Positions 36,498 through 45,007 of a DNA stretch of 64,000 nt are shown here, piece by piece; the stretch's first letter is position 1, and the number at the start of each line of letters is the position of its first letter. The stretch is from Octadecabacter antarcticus 307. GTDB lineage: Bacteria > Pseudomonadota > Alphaproteobacteria > Rhodobacterales > Rhodobacteraceae. The stretch covers positions 2,098,501-2,162,500 of the forward strand of contig NC_020911.1 of NCBI RefSeq assembly GCF_000155675.2. Reading direction: 5' to 3'. Position numbers and translations under genes: made by a program. The notes below the pieces were generated by a model that had not been told where the DNA came from, did no database searches, and saw only the letters and a program-made list of their open reading frames with translations.

Positions 36498-37865
36498 TTA
36501 TCGTTCCCCGAATACCTGTTCTACGAAGTGGAGGAGCGTGTTCATCTCACGAAGCTCCACACCCGAGACCCCGCCACGTTTCGCACGCACCGGAGTGATT
36601 GCGGAGGTAAAACCAAGTTTTGACGCTTCTTTCAACCGATTTTCGGTCTGAGGGGCAGGTCGCAGGCCACCAGAAAGGCTAATTTCGCCAAAAACAACAC
36701 AGTCTTTGGGAAGTGCGGCATCTTCGCGCGCTGAAATCAGCGCAGCGGCGACGGCCAAATCAGCGGCAGGTTCGGTGACGCGCAGGCCACCGGCGACGTT
36801 TAGGTACACATCGAGGCCGGTGAACGGCACGCCCGCGCGGGATTCGAGGACGGCTAGGATCATCGCAAGCCGCGATCCGTCCCAGCCCACGACCGTGCGG
36901 CGCGGTTGGCTGTGCGGCGACGGTGCGACGAGCGCTTGGAATTCACATAACATAGGCCGCGATCCTTCGATGCCCGCGAACACCACGGATCCCGGTGCAG
37001 GGTCGCCACGTTCTGATAGGAACATCGCAGACGGGTTTTTGACTTCGGCGAGACCTTTGCCGGTCATTTCGAACACACCGATTTCGTCCGCCGGGCCAAA
37101 GCGGTTTTTGACAGCGCGCAGGATACGGAACTGATGGCCGCGTTCCCCCTCAAAATACAGCACCGTATCGACCATGTGTTCGACGACGCGCGGGCCTGCA
37201 ATTTGGCCGTCTTTGGTGACGTGTCCAACAAGCACAACGGCGATCCCATTGGTCTTGGCAAATGTCGTCAATTCGTGGGCCGCTGATCGAACTTGGCTGA
37301 CTGATCCCGGTGCGGCCTCGACTGTGTCCAGCCACATAGTCTGGATAGAATCGATGATAACAAAGTCAGGCTTTTCCGCTTCAAGCGTTGTCAGGATATC
37401 GCGCAGGTTTGTTTCAGACGCGAGTTTCACAGGGCTTTCGGTCAGCCCAAGGCGGCGCGCCCGCATTTGAATTTGCGCCGCTGATTCTTCGCCCGAGACA
37501 TATAGCACCTTCAGCCCGTTGCGCGCGAACCGTGCGGCGGCTTGCAATAAAAGCGTCGATTTGCCGATGCCGGGATCGCCGCCGACCAGAATGGCTGATG
37601 CTTTCACCAGCCCCCCCCCTAATGTGCGGTCCAATTCACCAACGCCAGACAGCGTGCGGGGCGGTTCGGGTTCCAACGTCGCGAGATCGGTTAAGGTGAT
37701 CTGTTTGCCACGCCCGCTGCCTATGGATTTCTTGGACTTCGGACCGTTTGAGAGAGGCTTGACCTCTTCAATGGTGTTCCATGCGTCGCAGGTGTCACAG
37801 CGCCCCGACCATTTGGTGGTGGCGGCATTGCACGCGGTGCAGGTGAAGGAGGGTTCTTTTGCCAT
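36498..37865 (-). CDS. radA: DNA repair protein RadA (Sms)
   Basis: RadA is a RecA-like helicase that processes recombination intermediates. From ATG 37865 it has 455 residues. Visible are the zinc finger CTACNAATTKWSGRCDTC at residues about 8-25, Walker A GGDPGIGKSTLLL near 85, the RadA-specific KNRFGPADEIGVFEM near 250 and a Lon-like C-terminal domain. AAAGG precedes the start. cvpA follows 26 bases downstream. Confidence 0.97.
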   Translation of the reverse strand: MAKEPSFTCTACNAATTKWSGRCDTCDAWNTIEEVKPLSNGPKSKKSIGSGRGKQITLTDLATLEPEPPRTLSGVGELDRTLGGGLVKASAILVGGDPGIGKSTLLLQAAARFARNGLKVLYVSGEESAAQIQMRARRLGLTESPVKLASETNLRDILTTLEAEKPDFVIIDSIQTMWLDTVEAAPGSVSQVRSAAHELTTFAKTNGIAVVLVGHVTKDGQIAGPRVVEHMVDTVLYFEGERGHQFRILRAVKNRFGPADEIGVFEMTGKGLAEVKNPSAMFLSERGDPAPGSVVFAGIEGSRPMLCEFQALVAPSPHSQPRRTVVGWDGSRLAMILAVLESRAGVPFTGLDVYLNVAGGLRVTEPAADLAVAAALISAREDAALPKDCVVFGEISLSGGLRPAPQTENRLKEASKLGFTSAITPVRAKRGGVSGVELREMNTLLHFVEQVFGER

Positions 37866-37935
37866 GTTCACCTTTTGCCCCAAAGGATGCGCGGCGTCTA
37901 TAGGTTAGATTTGAGTTGTATTTACAAAGATGAAG

Positions 37936-38346
37936 TTAGGAGCGTAGCGTTTTGGCCGTGAGGGTTGAGATTAGGATTGAGGCGAGGACGCAGCCCGTAA
38001 ACAAATAAAGCCGCCAGCCGCCTTCGACTGTCACATGCCCTGCGCCTTTGACCACGACAACATAGAGCGCGATTAGAAAGATGTCGGCCATTGCGAGTTT
38101 GCTCAAGTAACCAAGCACCGGAAGTGTCTTCGCCTTGAGCAGATCAAAATGCACCAACGCCAGCCCTATGGTCTTTAGTTGCGGCGCGAAAATGGCGAAG
38201 GTGGTGACGATCAGGGCGAGGAAAACGTCCGACCCCCACAGGCTTTGCAGGCCGGAAATGACCGAGATTTCATCCATGCCAAAGATTGGCAACATGGCCG
38301 CGCGCATAAGCGGCGCGAACCAAGCAATCGGGAACAAGACTAGCAA
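37936..38346 (-). CDS. PqiA-domain membrane protein with uncertain start
   Basis: This is a single paraquat-inducible-protein-A domain with four membrane helices (LVLFPIAWFAPLMRAAMLPI, FLALIVTTFAIFAPQLKTIG). The given start is TTG 38346 and yields 136 residues. Homologues begin a few residues earlier at a sequence like LRxLNLxLLVLFP. That N-terminus is encoded in frame upstream (LRILNLS) but without ATG, GTG or TTG; CTG 38367 or ATT 38379 are the only candidates before an in-frame TAG. So the gene may use a rare start or be impaired at its 5' end. Confidence 0.75.
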   Translation of the reverse strand: MLVLFPIAWFAPLMRAAMLPIFGMDEISVISGLQSLWGSDVFLALIVTTFAIFAPQLKTIGLALVHFDLLKAKTLPVLGYLSKLAMADIFLIALYVVVVKGAGHVTVEGGWRLYLFTGCVLASILISTLTAKTLRS

Positions 38347-38420
38347 GGACAGGTTAAGGATGCGCAGTGTTGTCCAAATAAATTGTGTCTAAAACGCAGG
38401 CTGACAGGACGCCAGCGTGA

Positions 38421-39179
38421 TTATTCAGCAGCCGGTTTTTGCGGCAGCGGCACGATCTCGGCGCTTTGTTTGCCCATCGTGTAGCCCAGCGCGGGCAGTG
38501 TCGCGTCAAGCTGCTCTTCAAGCTGACTGAGCTGCGACGCAACGACGCTTTCTTCCAGTTCAACCTGTTGTGACCATTTGCGGATGTCGCGCAGGGCGTG
38601 GTGTGCTTCGACGATCAGCTGCTGCTGACGCTCTGCCTCTTGTTGGCGCTGGTGCAGGAACGTCTTCGCGCGGGCGACTTTTTCCACGTTGTAGATGTCA
38701 GCCAATTCACGGGACTGATGCGACATCTGGGCCGCGATTTCCAGAACCTGTGGTTCCAGCGAATCCAGATCAGGATGGTCGCGCAGATAGGCAAGTCGTT
38801 CGCGCACGGCGTCAAACTCGCTGCTCATGGTGAAGATGCCCGAACGATCTGCCGTGTGACAGACGTGATAGGCACGCGCGACGTCTTCCATGCCGAGCCT
38901 GAAACTGCGGTGCGAGCGTTCAAGCGACATAATGCGACCGGCGCTCGGCATAAAGAAAAACAGCGAGGCGAGGATGATGGTCACAACGATCTGCGTGATT
39001 ATGCCAGCCTGCGGATAGGCAACATCTCCGAAGGTGGCCGTATAGGTGAGCCAAGGCGCTGCACCAAAGGCAGACGTCGCAGTATACCCGATCGCGGTAA
39101 GCCCGATCACAAGGATTAGGACCATAGAAATAGAATGCAAAACACGGTGGGCACGTGCCACCAAGGAACGATCAGACAC
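38421..39179 (-). CDS. Membrane-anchored coiled-coil protein (often labelled DNA repair protein)
   Basis: This 252-residue protein begins with a helix SISMVLILVIGLTAIGYTA and a second one at IITQIVVTIILASLFFFMPS. A charged domain follows (RSHRSFRLGMEDVARAYHV) and a long coiled coil from about 160 to 230 (AKTFLHQRQQEAERQQQLI). Close relatives in Rhodobacteraceae are often named DNA repair protein, but no nuclease, helicase or DNA-binding motif is visible, so that name should not be trusted. The membrane anchor and coiled coil point to a structural or envelope role. Confidence 0.8.
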   Translation of the reverse strand: MSDRSLVARAHRVLHSISMVLILVIGLTAIGYTATSAFGAAPWLTYTATFGDVAYPQAGIITQIVVTIILASLFFFMPSAGRIMSLERSHRSFRLGMEDVARAYHVCHTADRSGIFTMSSEFDAVRERLAYLRDHPDLDSLEPQVLEIAAQMSHQSRELADIYNVEKVARAKTFLHQRQQEAERQQQLIVEAHHALRDIRKWSQQVELEESVVASQLSQLEEQLDATLPALGYTMGKQSAEIVPLPQKPAAE

Positions 39180-39517
39180 GAATATCTCCCTAGGCTTTGA
39201 TGTCTTATGAATAAGTTAATGTATCTTAGGCGGGAAATTGCCGACGACCCAAGGGGAATTTTAGGTTTTTTCACGGCAGAGCCAGAAAAAGAGGAATAAT
39301 AACAGTTGTTTGCCAAGACTATCCGTAGAACTGCCATTAGTCTGTGCGATCTGGCGCGCGCATTATGTGGCGCGAAATCCGCTATGTTGTGGGGCCTGCT
39401 AAAGGGAGGTCATACATCTTGGTCAACACACTGTTCTTGGGGGCACGGACGCATGTAACCGCCATTTACCGATTCGCACGACGCGTAAACGGCGCTAAAA
39501 TGTCATCAGATGTGCGC
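39180..39517. other. Intergenic region without a supported gene
   Basis: This 338-base stretch holds only weak ORFs. On the plus strand a short frame from TTG 39419, after a GGGAGGT site, would code about 40 residues (LVNTLFLGARTHVTAIYRF) of no known family. The part nearest the downstream gene should contain the promoter of the coiled-coil membrane gene (minus strand). Nothing else convincing is seen. Confidence 0.4.
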
Positions 39518-39929
39518 TCAGAAAAAGAAATTGGCATTTGACAACATTGTGAACGCCAGTCCTGCTGCGATTTGCAAAAAGACACCACATGTTATCGCAG
39601 CCCTAGGCCAATTGTGCGCATTGCCTTTAGTGGCTTTCCAAAGTCTGAACAGCCCGACCACGATCAAAAGGAGCCCGAGAGGCCACCAAGATAAATAAGG
39701 CCGACGACAAAAAAATAAGGTCCATTAGACCCTTTGAGGTATTTGGATCAATAGGACCAGTTCGTTCGACCCAAGGCGTTGATGAAATATGCGATGATCG
39801 CGGCGACACAAATGATCACGATCACGATTGTCACAACAAGTACGCGGGCCCATTTCTTGTCCTGCTTCCACCCTTTAACGGAGAGAAAAACTAAGACTGC
39901 GGGAGGGAGTGCAAAATGATTTCGTTCAT
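39518..39929 (-). pseudogene. Degraded or mis-sequenced small membrane-protein gene downstream of mlaF
   Basis: ATG 39929 follows GGAG and reads MNEII, then stops after 12 codons. If one T is added to each of two T4 runs (39913-39916 and 39666-39669 on the plus strand read as A4) the frame becomes continuous and in register: FALPPAVLVFLSVKGWKQD, VVTIVIVIICVAAIIAYF, then FFVVGLIYLGGLSG, LIVVGLFRLWKATKGN, ending LSNANFFF. The corrected length of 414 bases is exactly 138 codons. One in-frame TGA (39748-39750, codon 61) remains inside. So it is a small protein with about four membrane helices carrying two -1 breaks and one stop. The family is unknown. Confidence 0.55.
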
Positions 39930-39972
39930 GGTGTCTCCATAGTGTTGGCTGGTGGCCAGTCTGTTTTGTGGC

Positions 39973-40719
39973 TTAGCGCACGGCCGCAATCGGGCCTGTC
40001 GCGCGACCGTAGATGAACTGGTCGACATACGGATCGTCTGATGCGTCCATGTCGCCCACAGGTCCGGTCCATCGGATTTTTCCCGCATGGAGCATGGCGA
40101 CTTTATCTGCAATCGCGCGCACACTGGTCATATCGTGTGTGATCGTCACCGCAGTCACCCCCATTTCGGTGACGATTTCGCGGATCAGGTCGTTGATCAC
40201 GCCCGCCATGATCGGGTCGAGGCCTGTGGTCGGTTCGTCGAAAAATATAATTTCAGGTTCAGCCGCGATAGCGCGGGCAAGGCCGACGCGCTTTTGCATG
40301 CCGCCCGACAATTCAGCAGGCAGGCGGTCTGCGACGTCGCTGCCCAAACCCACGCGGCGCAGTTTTTCGAGTGCTATAGCGCGTGCCTCGTCTTTGGGTC
40401 TTTTGAGGCTGCCGCGCAGCAGGCGGAAGGCGACGTTTTGCCAAACTGGCAGAGAATCAAACAAGGCGCCCCCCTGGAACAGCATGCCGAACCGCGCTAG
40501 AAACGCGTCGCGGTCGCCTTTATTGACGTCCTTGCCGTCCACCGTGATGGTGCCTGCATCGGGTTTGACCAAGCCCAGAACCGATTTGATCAGCACGGAT
40601 TTTCCGGTGCCTGACCCACCGATCACAACCATGCTTTCGCCCTTGGACACTGACAGATCAACGCCGCGCAGGACTGCGTTTGTGCCGAAGGTTTTGTGAA
40701 CGCCTGAAAGTGTGATCAT
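39973..40719 (-). CDS. mlaF: Mla-type lipid-transport ATP-binding protein
   Basis: This 248-residue ABC ATPase is the motor for phospholipid traffic between inner and outer membranes. Motifs are IGGSGTGKSVLIKSVL (Walker A), LSGGMQKRVGLARAI (signature), FFDEPTTGLDPI (Walker B) and THDMTSVRAIADKV (H-loop). The start overlaps the mlaE stop by ATGA. No mlaD substrate-binding gene is visible downstream; a broken small membrane gene follows instead. Confidence 0.94.
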   Translation of the reverse strand: MITLSGVHKTFGTNAVLRGVDLSVSKGESMVVIGGSGTGKSVLIKSVLGLVKPDAGTITVDGKDVNKGDRDAFLARFGMLFQGGALFDSLPVWQNVAFRLLRGSLKRPKDEARAIALEKLRRVGLGSDVADRLPAELSGGMQKRVGLARAIAAEPEIIFFDEPTTGLDPIMAGVINDLIREIVTEMGVTAVTITHDMTSVRAIADKVAMLHAGKIRWTGPVGDMDASDDPYVDQFIYGRATGPIAAVR

Positions 40720-41492
40720 GCGGAGAAAAATGCCTCTGTCAAAAGGAAGTTCGCGGCGAGGATCAGGATGGCGGCGGCGACGACACTGGACTTTGTTGCA
40801 CGCCCGACCCCCATCGCGCCGCGTTCGCTGTTCATGCCATGATAACAGCCCATTAGGGCGGCGATGAACCCAAAAACTGCGCCTTTTGCAAGGCTCGATA
40901 TGATGTCACGTGGTTCCAGAAAATCCACAGTATTTTGCAGATATGCGGCGGCGTTAAAGCCAAGCCGCTCGGTACCAACCAAAAAGCCACCGTAGATGCC
41001 GATGATGTCACCGACTCCGACCAAAATAGGCATGACCAATGTGGCCGCAAGAACGCGCGGCAGGGTCAGGTACTTCATTGGATGGGTGGATAGGGTCACA
41101 AGCGCGTCGATCTGTTCGGTCACCTTCATGGTGGCGATTTCGGCGGCAATAGATGACGTCACCCGCGCGGCAATCATCAGGCCGACAAGCACGGGGCCAA
41201 GTTCGCGCACCATGCCGATGGCGACGATTTGAGGCACCACGGCTTCGGCGCTAAAACGCGCGCCGCCGGAATAGATTTGCAACGCCAATGCGCCGCCTGT
41301 GAAGAAGGCCGTTAGACCAACAACGGGGAGGGAGAAGTAGCCAATTTGTAGCAAGGCTGTGGCGAATTCACGGCCATAAAACGGTGGGCGCACAAGGTGG
41401 CTGATCGTTTGCCCGGTGAATGTGGCCAACCGCCCGATCGCGGCCAAAAGCCCCAGAAAAGCGGCACCAAGGGAGGCGAGTGCCCCGATCAT
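40716..41492 (-). CDS. mlaE: Mla-type lipid-transport permease
   Basis: This 258-residue permease has five or six helices and the family signature [27 protein letters not shown] in the central region, followed by [19 protein letters not shown]. It forms the membrane channel with MlaF. Both ends overlap neighbours by ATGA (alr upstream, mlaF downstream), so translation of the three genes is coupled. Confidence 0.94.
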   Translation of the reverse strand: MIGALASLGAAFLGLLAAIGRLATFTGQTISHLVRPPFYGREFATALLQIGYFSLPVVGLTAFFTGGALALQIYSGGARFSAEAVVPQIVAIGMVRELGPVLVGLMIAARVTSSIAAEIATMKVTEQIDALVTLSTHPMKYLTLPRVLAATLVMPILVGVGDIIGIYGGFLVGTERLGFNAAAYLQNTVDFLEPRDIISSLAKGAVFGFIAALMGCYHGMNSERGAMGVGRATKSSVVAAAILILAANFLLTEAFFSA

Positions 41493-42526
41493 CCGTCGGA
41501 ATACCGTCGCTGGTATCTCGACCCCAGTGACGTGAGGATTTCATAGCCAATCGTGCCAGCGCGTTCTGCGAGTTGGTCAACGGTTTGATCAGGGCCAAGG
41601 ATCGACAACACGCCGGGCAATTCAGGCAGGTCAGTGACGTCCGCCGTGATCAGGTCCATCGACACCCGACCCACCAGCGGCACAGCCTGCGCGCCGTGCC
41701 ACAGGTTGGCGCCCGCAGACAGCGCGCGGGTCAAACCATCAGCATAACCACCTGATACGGTTGCAATTTTCGATTGCCGCTGCGCGGTCCAGGCGTTGGC
41801 GTACCCGACAGTTTCCCCCACATTGACATCGCGCACTTGGATGACGGGCAGATCCAGATAGGCTACAGGAAGGGCGTCTGTGAAAGGTGCGCCGCCATAC
41901 AGTCCAATGCCGGGCCGTGTCATGTCAAAATGGTATTCGGGGCCAAGCAAAATGCCCCCCGTCGCGGCCAAGGATCGTGGCACGTTGATGCCATCTGTCA
42001 TCAGGTGAAACTGATCAAGCTGTTGGCGGTTCATCGGGTGATCAGGGGTATCGGCGCAGGCAAGGTGGCTCATCACGAGGCGACAGTTTTGCGACAGGGC
42101 GATTTCAGCAACGGAGGCCCATTCGTCAATCTCAAGCCCGAGACGATTCATGCCGGTGTCAATCTGCACTCCAAAGGGATGCTCTGGCAACGCTTCGAGG
42201 TGGCGGGTTAGCTGGCCAACAGTGTTGATGATCGGGGTCAGCATCATGTCAGCGATCATGTCAGTGTCGCCGCGCATGTGGCCCGCAAAGATGCAAATTT
42301 CAACATTGGGACCAAGGGCTTGGCGCAATGTCACGCCTTCTTGCGCAACGGCGACAAAGAAGCGTTTGACGCCTGCCTTCATCAACGCGCGGCCCACCTT
42401 GGCCACGCCCAGACCGTAGCCATTCGCCTTGACGACGGCGCATGTTTCGACGTCTGTCATAGCGTCCAAGCTGCGCCAGTTGCTGCTTAGCGCATCCAAA
42501 TCAACCGATAAAAAACCTGTACTCAT
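41489..42526 (-). CDS. alr: Alanine racemase
   Basis: The PLP enzyme makes D-alanine for peptidoglycan. The 345 residues show the PLP-lysine motif [13 protein letters not shown] (Lys33), the substrate loop [11 protein letters not shown] near 141 and the second catalytic region [14 protein letters not shown] with the active-site Tyr. It sits between dnaB and mlaE, a conserved alphaproteobacterial order. Confidence 0.96.
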   Translation of the reverse strand: MSTGFLSVDLDALSSNWRSLDAMTDVETCAVVKANGYGLGVAKVGRALMKAGVKRFFVAVAQEGVTLRQALGPNVEICIFAGHMRGDTDMIADMMLTPIINTVGQLTRHLEALPEHPFGVQIDTGMNRLGLEIDEWASVAEIALSQNCRLVMSHLACADTPDHPMNRQQLDQFHLMTDGINVPRSLAATGGILLGPEYHFDMTRPGIGLYGGAPFTDALPVAYLDLPVIQVRDVNVGETVGYANAWTAQRQSKIATVSGGYADGLTRALSAGANLWHGAQAVPLVGRVSMDLITADVTDLPELPGVLSILGPDQTVDQLAERAGTIGYEILTSLGSRYQRRYSDG

Positions 42527-42577
42527 GGCGCTTTCATGCCAGCCTGCGCCCGCGGTCGCAAGGGGGGTAAGCTGGGT

Positions 42578-44065
42578 TTAGAATTCTTGATCGCCCTGCT
42601 GCTGCCAAGGTTTCACAAGGTTGCCAAAGCGGGTGAATTCGGGCGTGAACGACAGTTCAACCATGCCAATAGGACCATGGCGTTGTTTGCCGATGATAAC
42701 CTCGGCTTTGCCGAACTGGTCGCTCATCTTTTGTTGCCACGCTGCCATGGCTTCCATGTTGCTGTCTTCGGGCTTTTCACGTTCGGTGTAATATTCGCCG
42801 CGATAGACGAACATGACGACGTCGGCGTCTTGTTCAATCGAGCCGGATTCGCGCAAGTCGCTAAGTTGTGGACGTTTATCTTCGCGGTTTTCCACCTGCC
42901 GCGACAACTGGGACAGGGCGATGACGGGGATTTGCAGTTCCTTGGCGATGGCCTTAAGGCCCATGGAAATTTCACCAATTTCCTGCACGCGGTGTTCTGA
43001 CGTGCCGCGCACAAGCTGCAGGTAATCCACGATCAGCAGGTCCAGCCCGTGGGTGCGTTTGAGGCGGCGCGCGCGTGCAGACAACTGGCTGATCGGAATG
43101 GCAGCAGTGTCGTCGATATACAGCGGGCAGGCCTCAAGCTGTTTGGCTGCATCGACAAAGCGGCGAAATTCGACCTCGGTCATGTCGCCTTGGCGGATTT
43201 TATGGCTTGAGATTTCGGAAGCTTCGGCAAGTATCCGCCCCGCAAGCTGTTCTGCTGACATCTCGAGGCTGAAGAACCCGACGACGCCACCGTCAATCGT
43301 TCCTTCAGTACCGTCCGCCAGCTTGCCTTTTTTGTAGGACTTGGCGACGTTATAGGCGATGTTTGTCGCAAGCGAAGTCTTGCCCATTGACGGGCGACCA
43401 GCAAGGATTAACAGGTCGGATTTGTGCAAGCCGCCAAGTTTATTGTCCAGATCGATGAGATCGGTGGCGACGCCCGCCAGCCCACCGTCGCGCTGGTAAG
43501 CTGAGTTTGCGACGTTTACGGCGTCGGTGACAGCCTTGAGGAAGGATTGAAATCCGCCCTCGGATGAGCCTTGTTCAGCAAGTTTATAGAGCGCTTGTTC
43601 AGCTTCGACGATTTGTTCTTTCGGTTCGCTGTCGACGTCGACTTTCTTGGCTTTTGCCGCAATGTCCTGTCCGACAGTGATCAATTCGCGCCGCACCGCG
43701 AGGTCGTAGATCATTTGCGCGTAGTCACGTGCAGCAAACGCCGAAATTGCCGCCCCCGCAAGCCGCGCGAGGTAGGCGGGGCCGCCGAGTTCTTTCAACC
43801 CTTCGTCGTCTTCCAGAAAAGCCTTGAGCGTCACGGGGGACGCGAGGTTGTTTTTGGCGATGCGGGCCGCGGCGACATCAAAAATGCGGGCATGGACGGG
43901 GTCATAGAAATGGTCCGGCCCGATGATTGATGCGATGCGGTCAAAAATGTCGTTGTTGGTCAGGATCGCGCCCAGAAGCTGCTGTTCGGCCTCAATAGAA
44001 TGGGGGGCGGAATCGACGTTGGCCTCAAGTGTGCCTGTCGCGTTGAATGTCGAAATTTCGTTCAT
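42578..44065 (-). CDS. dnaB: Replicative DNA helicase DnaB
   Basis: This hexameric helicase of the replication fork has 495 residues. The N-terminal domain starts SIEAEQQLLGAILTNNDIFD near residue 23. The RecA-like core has Walker A LAGRPSMGKTSLATN near 227, LLIVDYLQLV as Walker B near 345 and SQLSRQVENREDKRPQLSDL near 388. The C-terminus has the conserved QRHGPIG near 465. The 5' region holds a DnaA-box-like 9-mer at 44144-44152, which could link dnaB expression to DnaA. Confidence 0.98.
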   Translation of the reverse strand: MNEISTFNATGTLEANVDSAPHSIEAEQQLLGAILTNNDIFDRIASIIGPDHFYDPVHARIFDVAAARIAKNNLASPVTLKAFLEDDEGLKELGGPAYLARLAGAAISAFAARDYAQMIYDLAVRRELITVGQDIAAKAKKVDVDSEPKEQIVEAEQALYKLAEQGSSEGGFQSFLKAVTDAVNVANSAYQRDGGLAGVATDLIDLDNKLGGLHKSDLLILAGRPSMGKTSLATNIAYNVAKSYKKGKLADGTEGTIDGGVVGFFSLEMSAEQLAGRILAEASEISSHKIRQGDMTEVEFRRFVDAAKQLEACPLYIDDTAAIPISQLSARARRLKRTHGLDLLIVDYLQLVRGTSEHRVQEIGEISMGLKAIAKELQIPVIALSQLSRQVENREDKRPQLSDLRESGSIEQDADVVMFVYRGEYYTEREKPEDSNMEAMAAWQQKMSDQFGKAEVIIGKQRHGPIGMVELSFTPEFTRFGNLVKPWQQQGDQEF

Positions 44066-44113
44066 TTACCTTGCCCCTGCTTTCGCGACCCACCGATGTG
44101 TCGTCATACAAAA

Positions 44114-44160
44114 CCCACACTATCCGTGCAAACTGTATAAAACTGTGGATAGGATGTGGG
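44114..44160 (-). terminator. Terminator-like inverted repeat with DnaA-box-like sequence, between pyrE and dnaB
   Basis: On the plus strand CCCACACTATCC (44114-44125) pairs with GGATAG-GA-TGTGGG (44147-44160), a 12-bp stem with one 2-nt bulge and a 21-nt loop. On the minus strand the stem is followed by TTTTGT, which suits a terminator of pyrC-pyrE. Positions 44144-44152 read TGTGGATAG, one base from the DnaA box TGTGGATAA. Confidence 0.5.
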
Positions 44161-44256
44161 CTTTATCATGCCACAAGATACAGCCCAAGCATAGGGTGAA
44201 GACTGCTAGATGTAGTGCAAGTTAAGGCCCTGTGACGGTTTACTTATTCGAAAGAT

Positions 44257-44931
44257 TTACGCGTGTGCGGCGGACCAACCTGCTGGATCACGCAGATATG
44301 CTTCGACTTCGGCCAAGGTGCCCGGGTCAAAGGATTCGGATGTTTTGGCTTCTTCAAGAACGTCCCACCACGTGCACAGATGCAGCAACTGGATGCCGTG
44401 ATCGGCCAGCGTTTGTTCGACGCCTTCAAAGATGCCGTAAAAGAAAATGACTGCGGTGGCAGAACAGGCCGCGCCAGTTTCACGGATAGCATCGACGAAA
44501 GAAAGTTTAGACCCGCCGTCGGTGGTTAGATCCTCAACCAGCAGCACGCGCTGTCCCTCAGACATCACGCCCTCAATGCGCGCATTGCGCCCGTAGCCTT
44601 TGGGTTTCTTGCGCACATAGGTCATTGGCAGCGCGAGGCGTTCGGCCATCAGCGCAGCAAAAGGGATGCCAGCGGTTTCGCCGCCAGCGATGTTATCAAA
44701 CGCCTCAAACCCAACTTCGCGCATGGTCGTGACGGCTAGAAAATCCATCAGCGAGCTGCGGATACGCGGATATGAGATCAGCTTGCGGCAATCCACGTAA
44801 GTTGGTGCCTTTTTGCCGGATGCATGCGTGAACGGATCAGATGCGTTGAAATCAATCGCACCGATTTCGATCAGCATCCGTGCGGTCAGACGGGCGATTT
44901 CGGCTTTGTCGGGAAAGGAGGAAGGGATCAT
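44257..44931 (-). CDS. pyrE: Orotate phosphoribosyltransferase
   Basis: PyrE joins orotate to PRPP in pyrimidine synthesis. The 224 residues from ATG 44931 ([20 protein letters not shown]) match the family; in-frame codons back to 45075 cover the leader hairpin region and are not coding-like. The PRPP loop is [19 protein letters not shown] near residue 126 and the substrate part is [18 protein letters not shown]. pyrC lies 76 bases upstream on the same strand. Confidence 0.97.
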   Translation of the reverse strand: MIPSSFPDKAEIARLTARMLIEIGAIDFNASDPFTHASGKKAPTYVDCRKLISYPRIRSSLMDFLAVTTMREVGFEAFDNIAGGETAGIPFAALMAERLALPMTYVRKKPKGYGRNARIEGVMSEGQRVLLVEDLTTDGGSKLSFVDAIRETGAACSATAVIFFYGIFEGVEQTLADHGIQLLHLCTWWDVLEEAKTSESFDPGTLAEVEAYLRDPAGWSAAHA

Positions 44932-44954
44932 GTCAGTCTCTTTGTGTAAGACAG

Positions 44955-44993
44955 GCAAACTCTCGAAGATAGTTTGCGTGCAAATATTCGAGA
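44955..44993 (-). promoter_or_regulatory. Competing hairpins in the pyrC-pyrE spacer
   Basis: On the plus strand the order is GCAAACT (44955-44961), TCTCGAA (44961-44967), AGTTTGC (44971-44977), GCAAAT (44980-44985), TTCGAGA (44987-44993). GCAAACT pairs with AGTTTGC, while TCTCGAA pairs with TTCGAGA with GTTTGC against GCAAA inside. The two structures share bases and exclude each other, a layout typical of an attenuator or translational switch upstream of pyrE. No T-run follows either stem. Confidence 0.45.
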
Positions 44994-45007
44994 AAATTTG
45001 GGCTCGC

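Noticed and set aside
39344..39541. Plus-strand ORF of 65 codons in the spacer upstream of the coiled-coil gene
   Set aside because: It has no ribosome site at its ATG-like start, no domain, and runs into the antisense of the degraded membrane gene.
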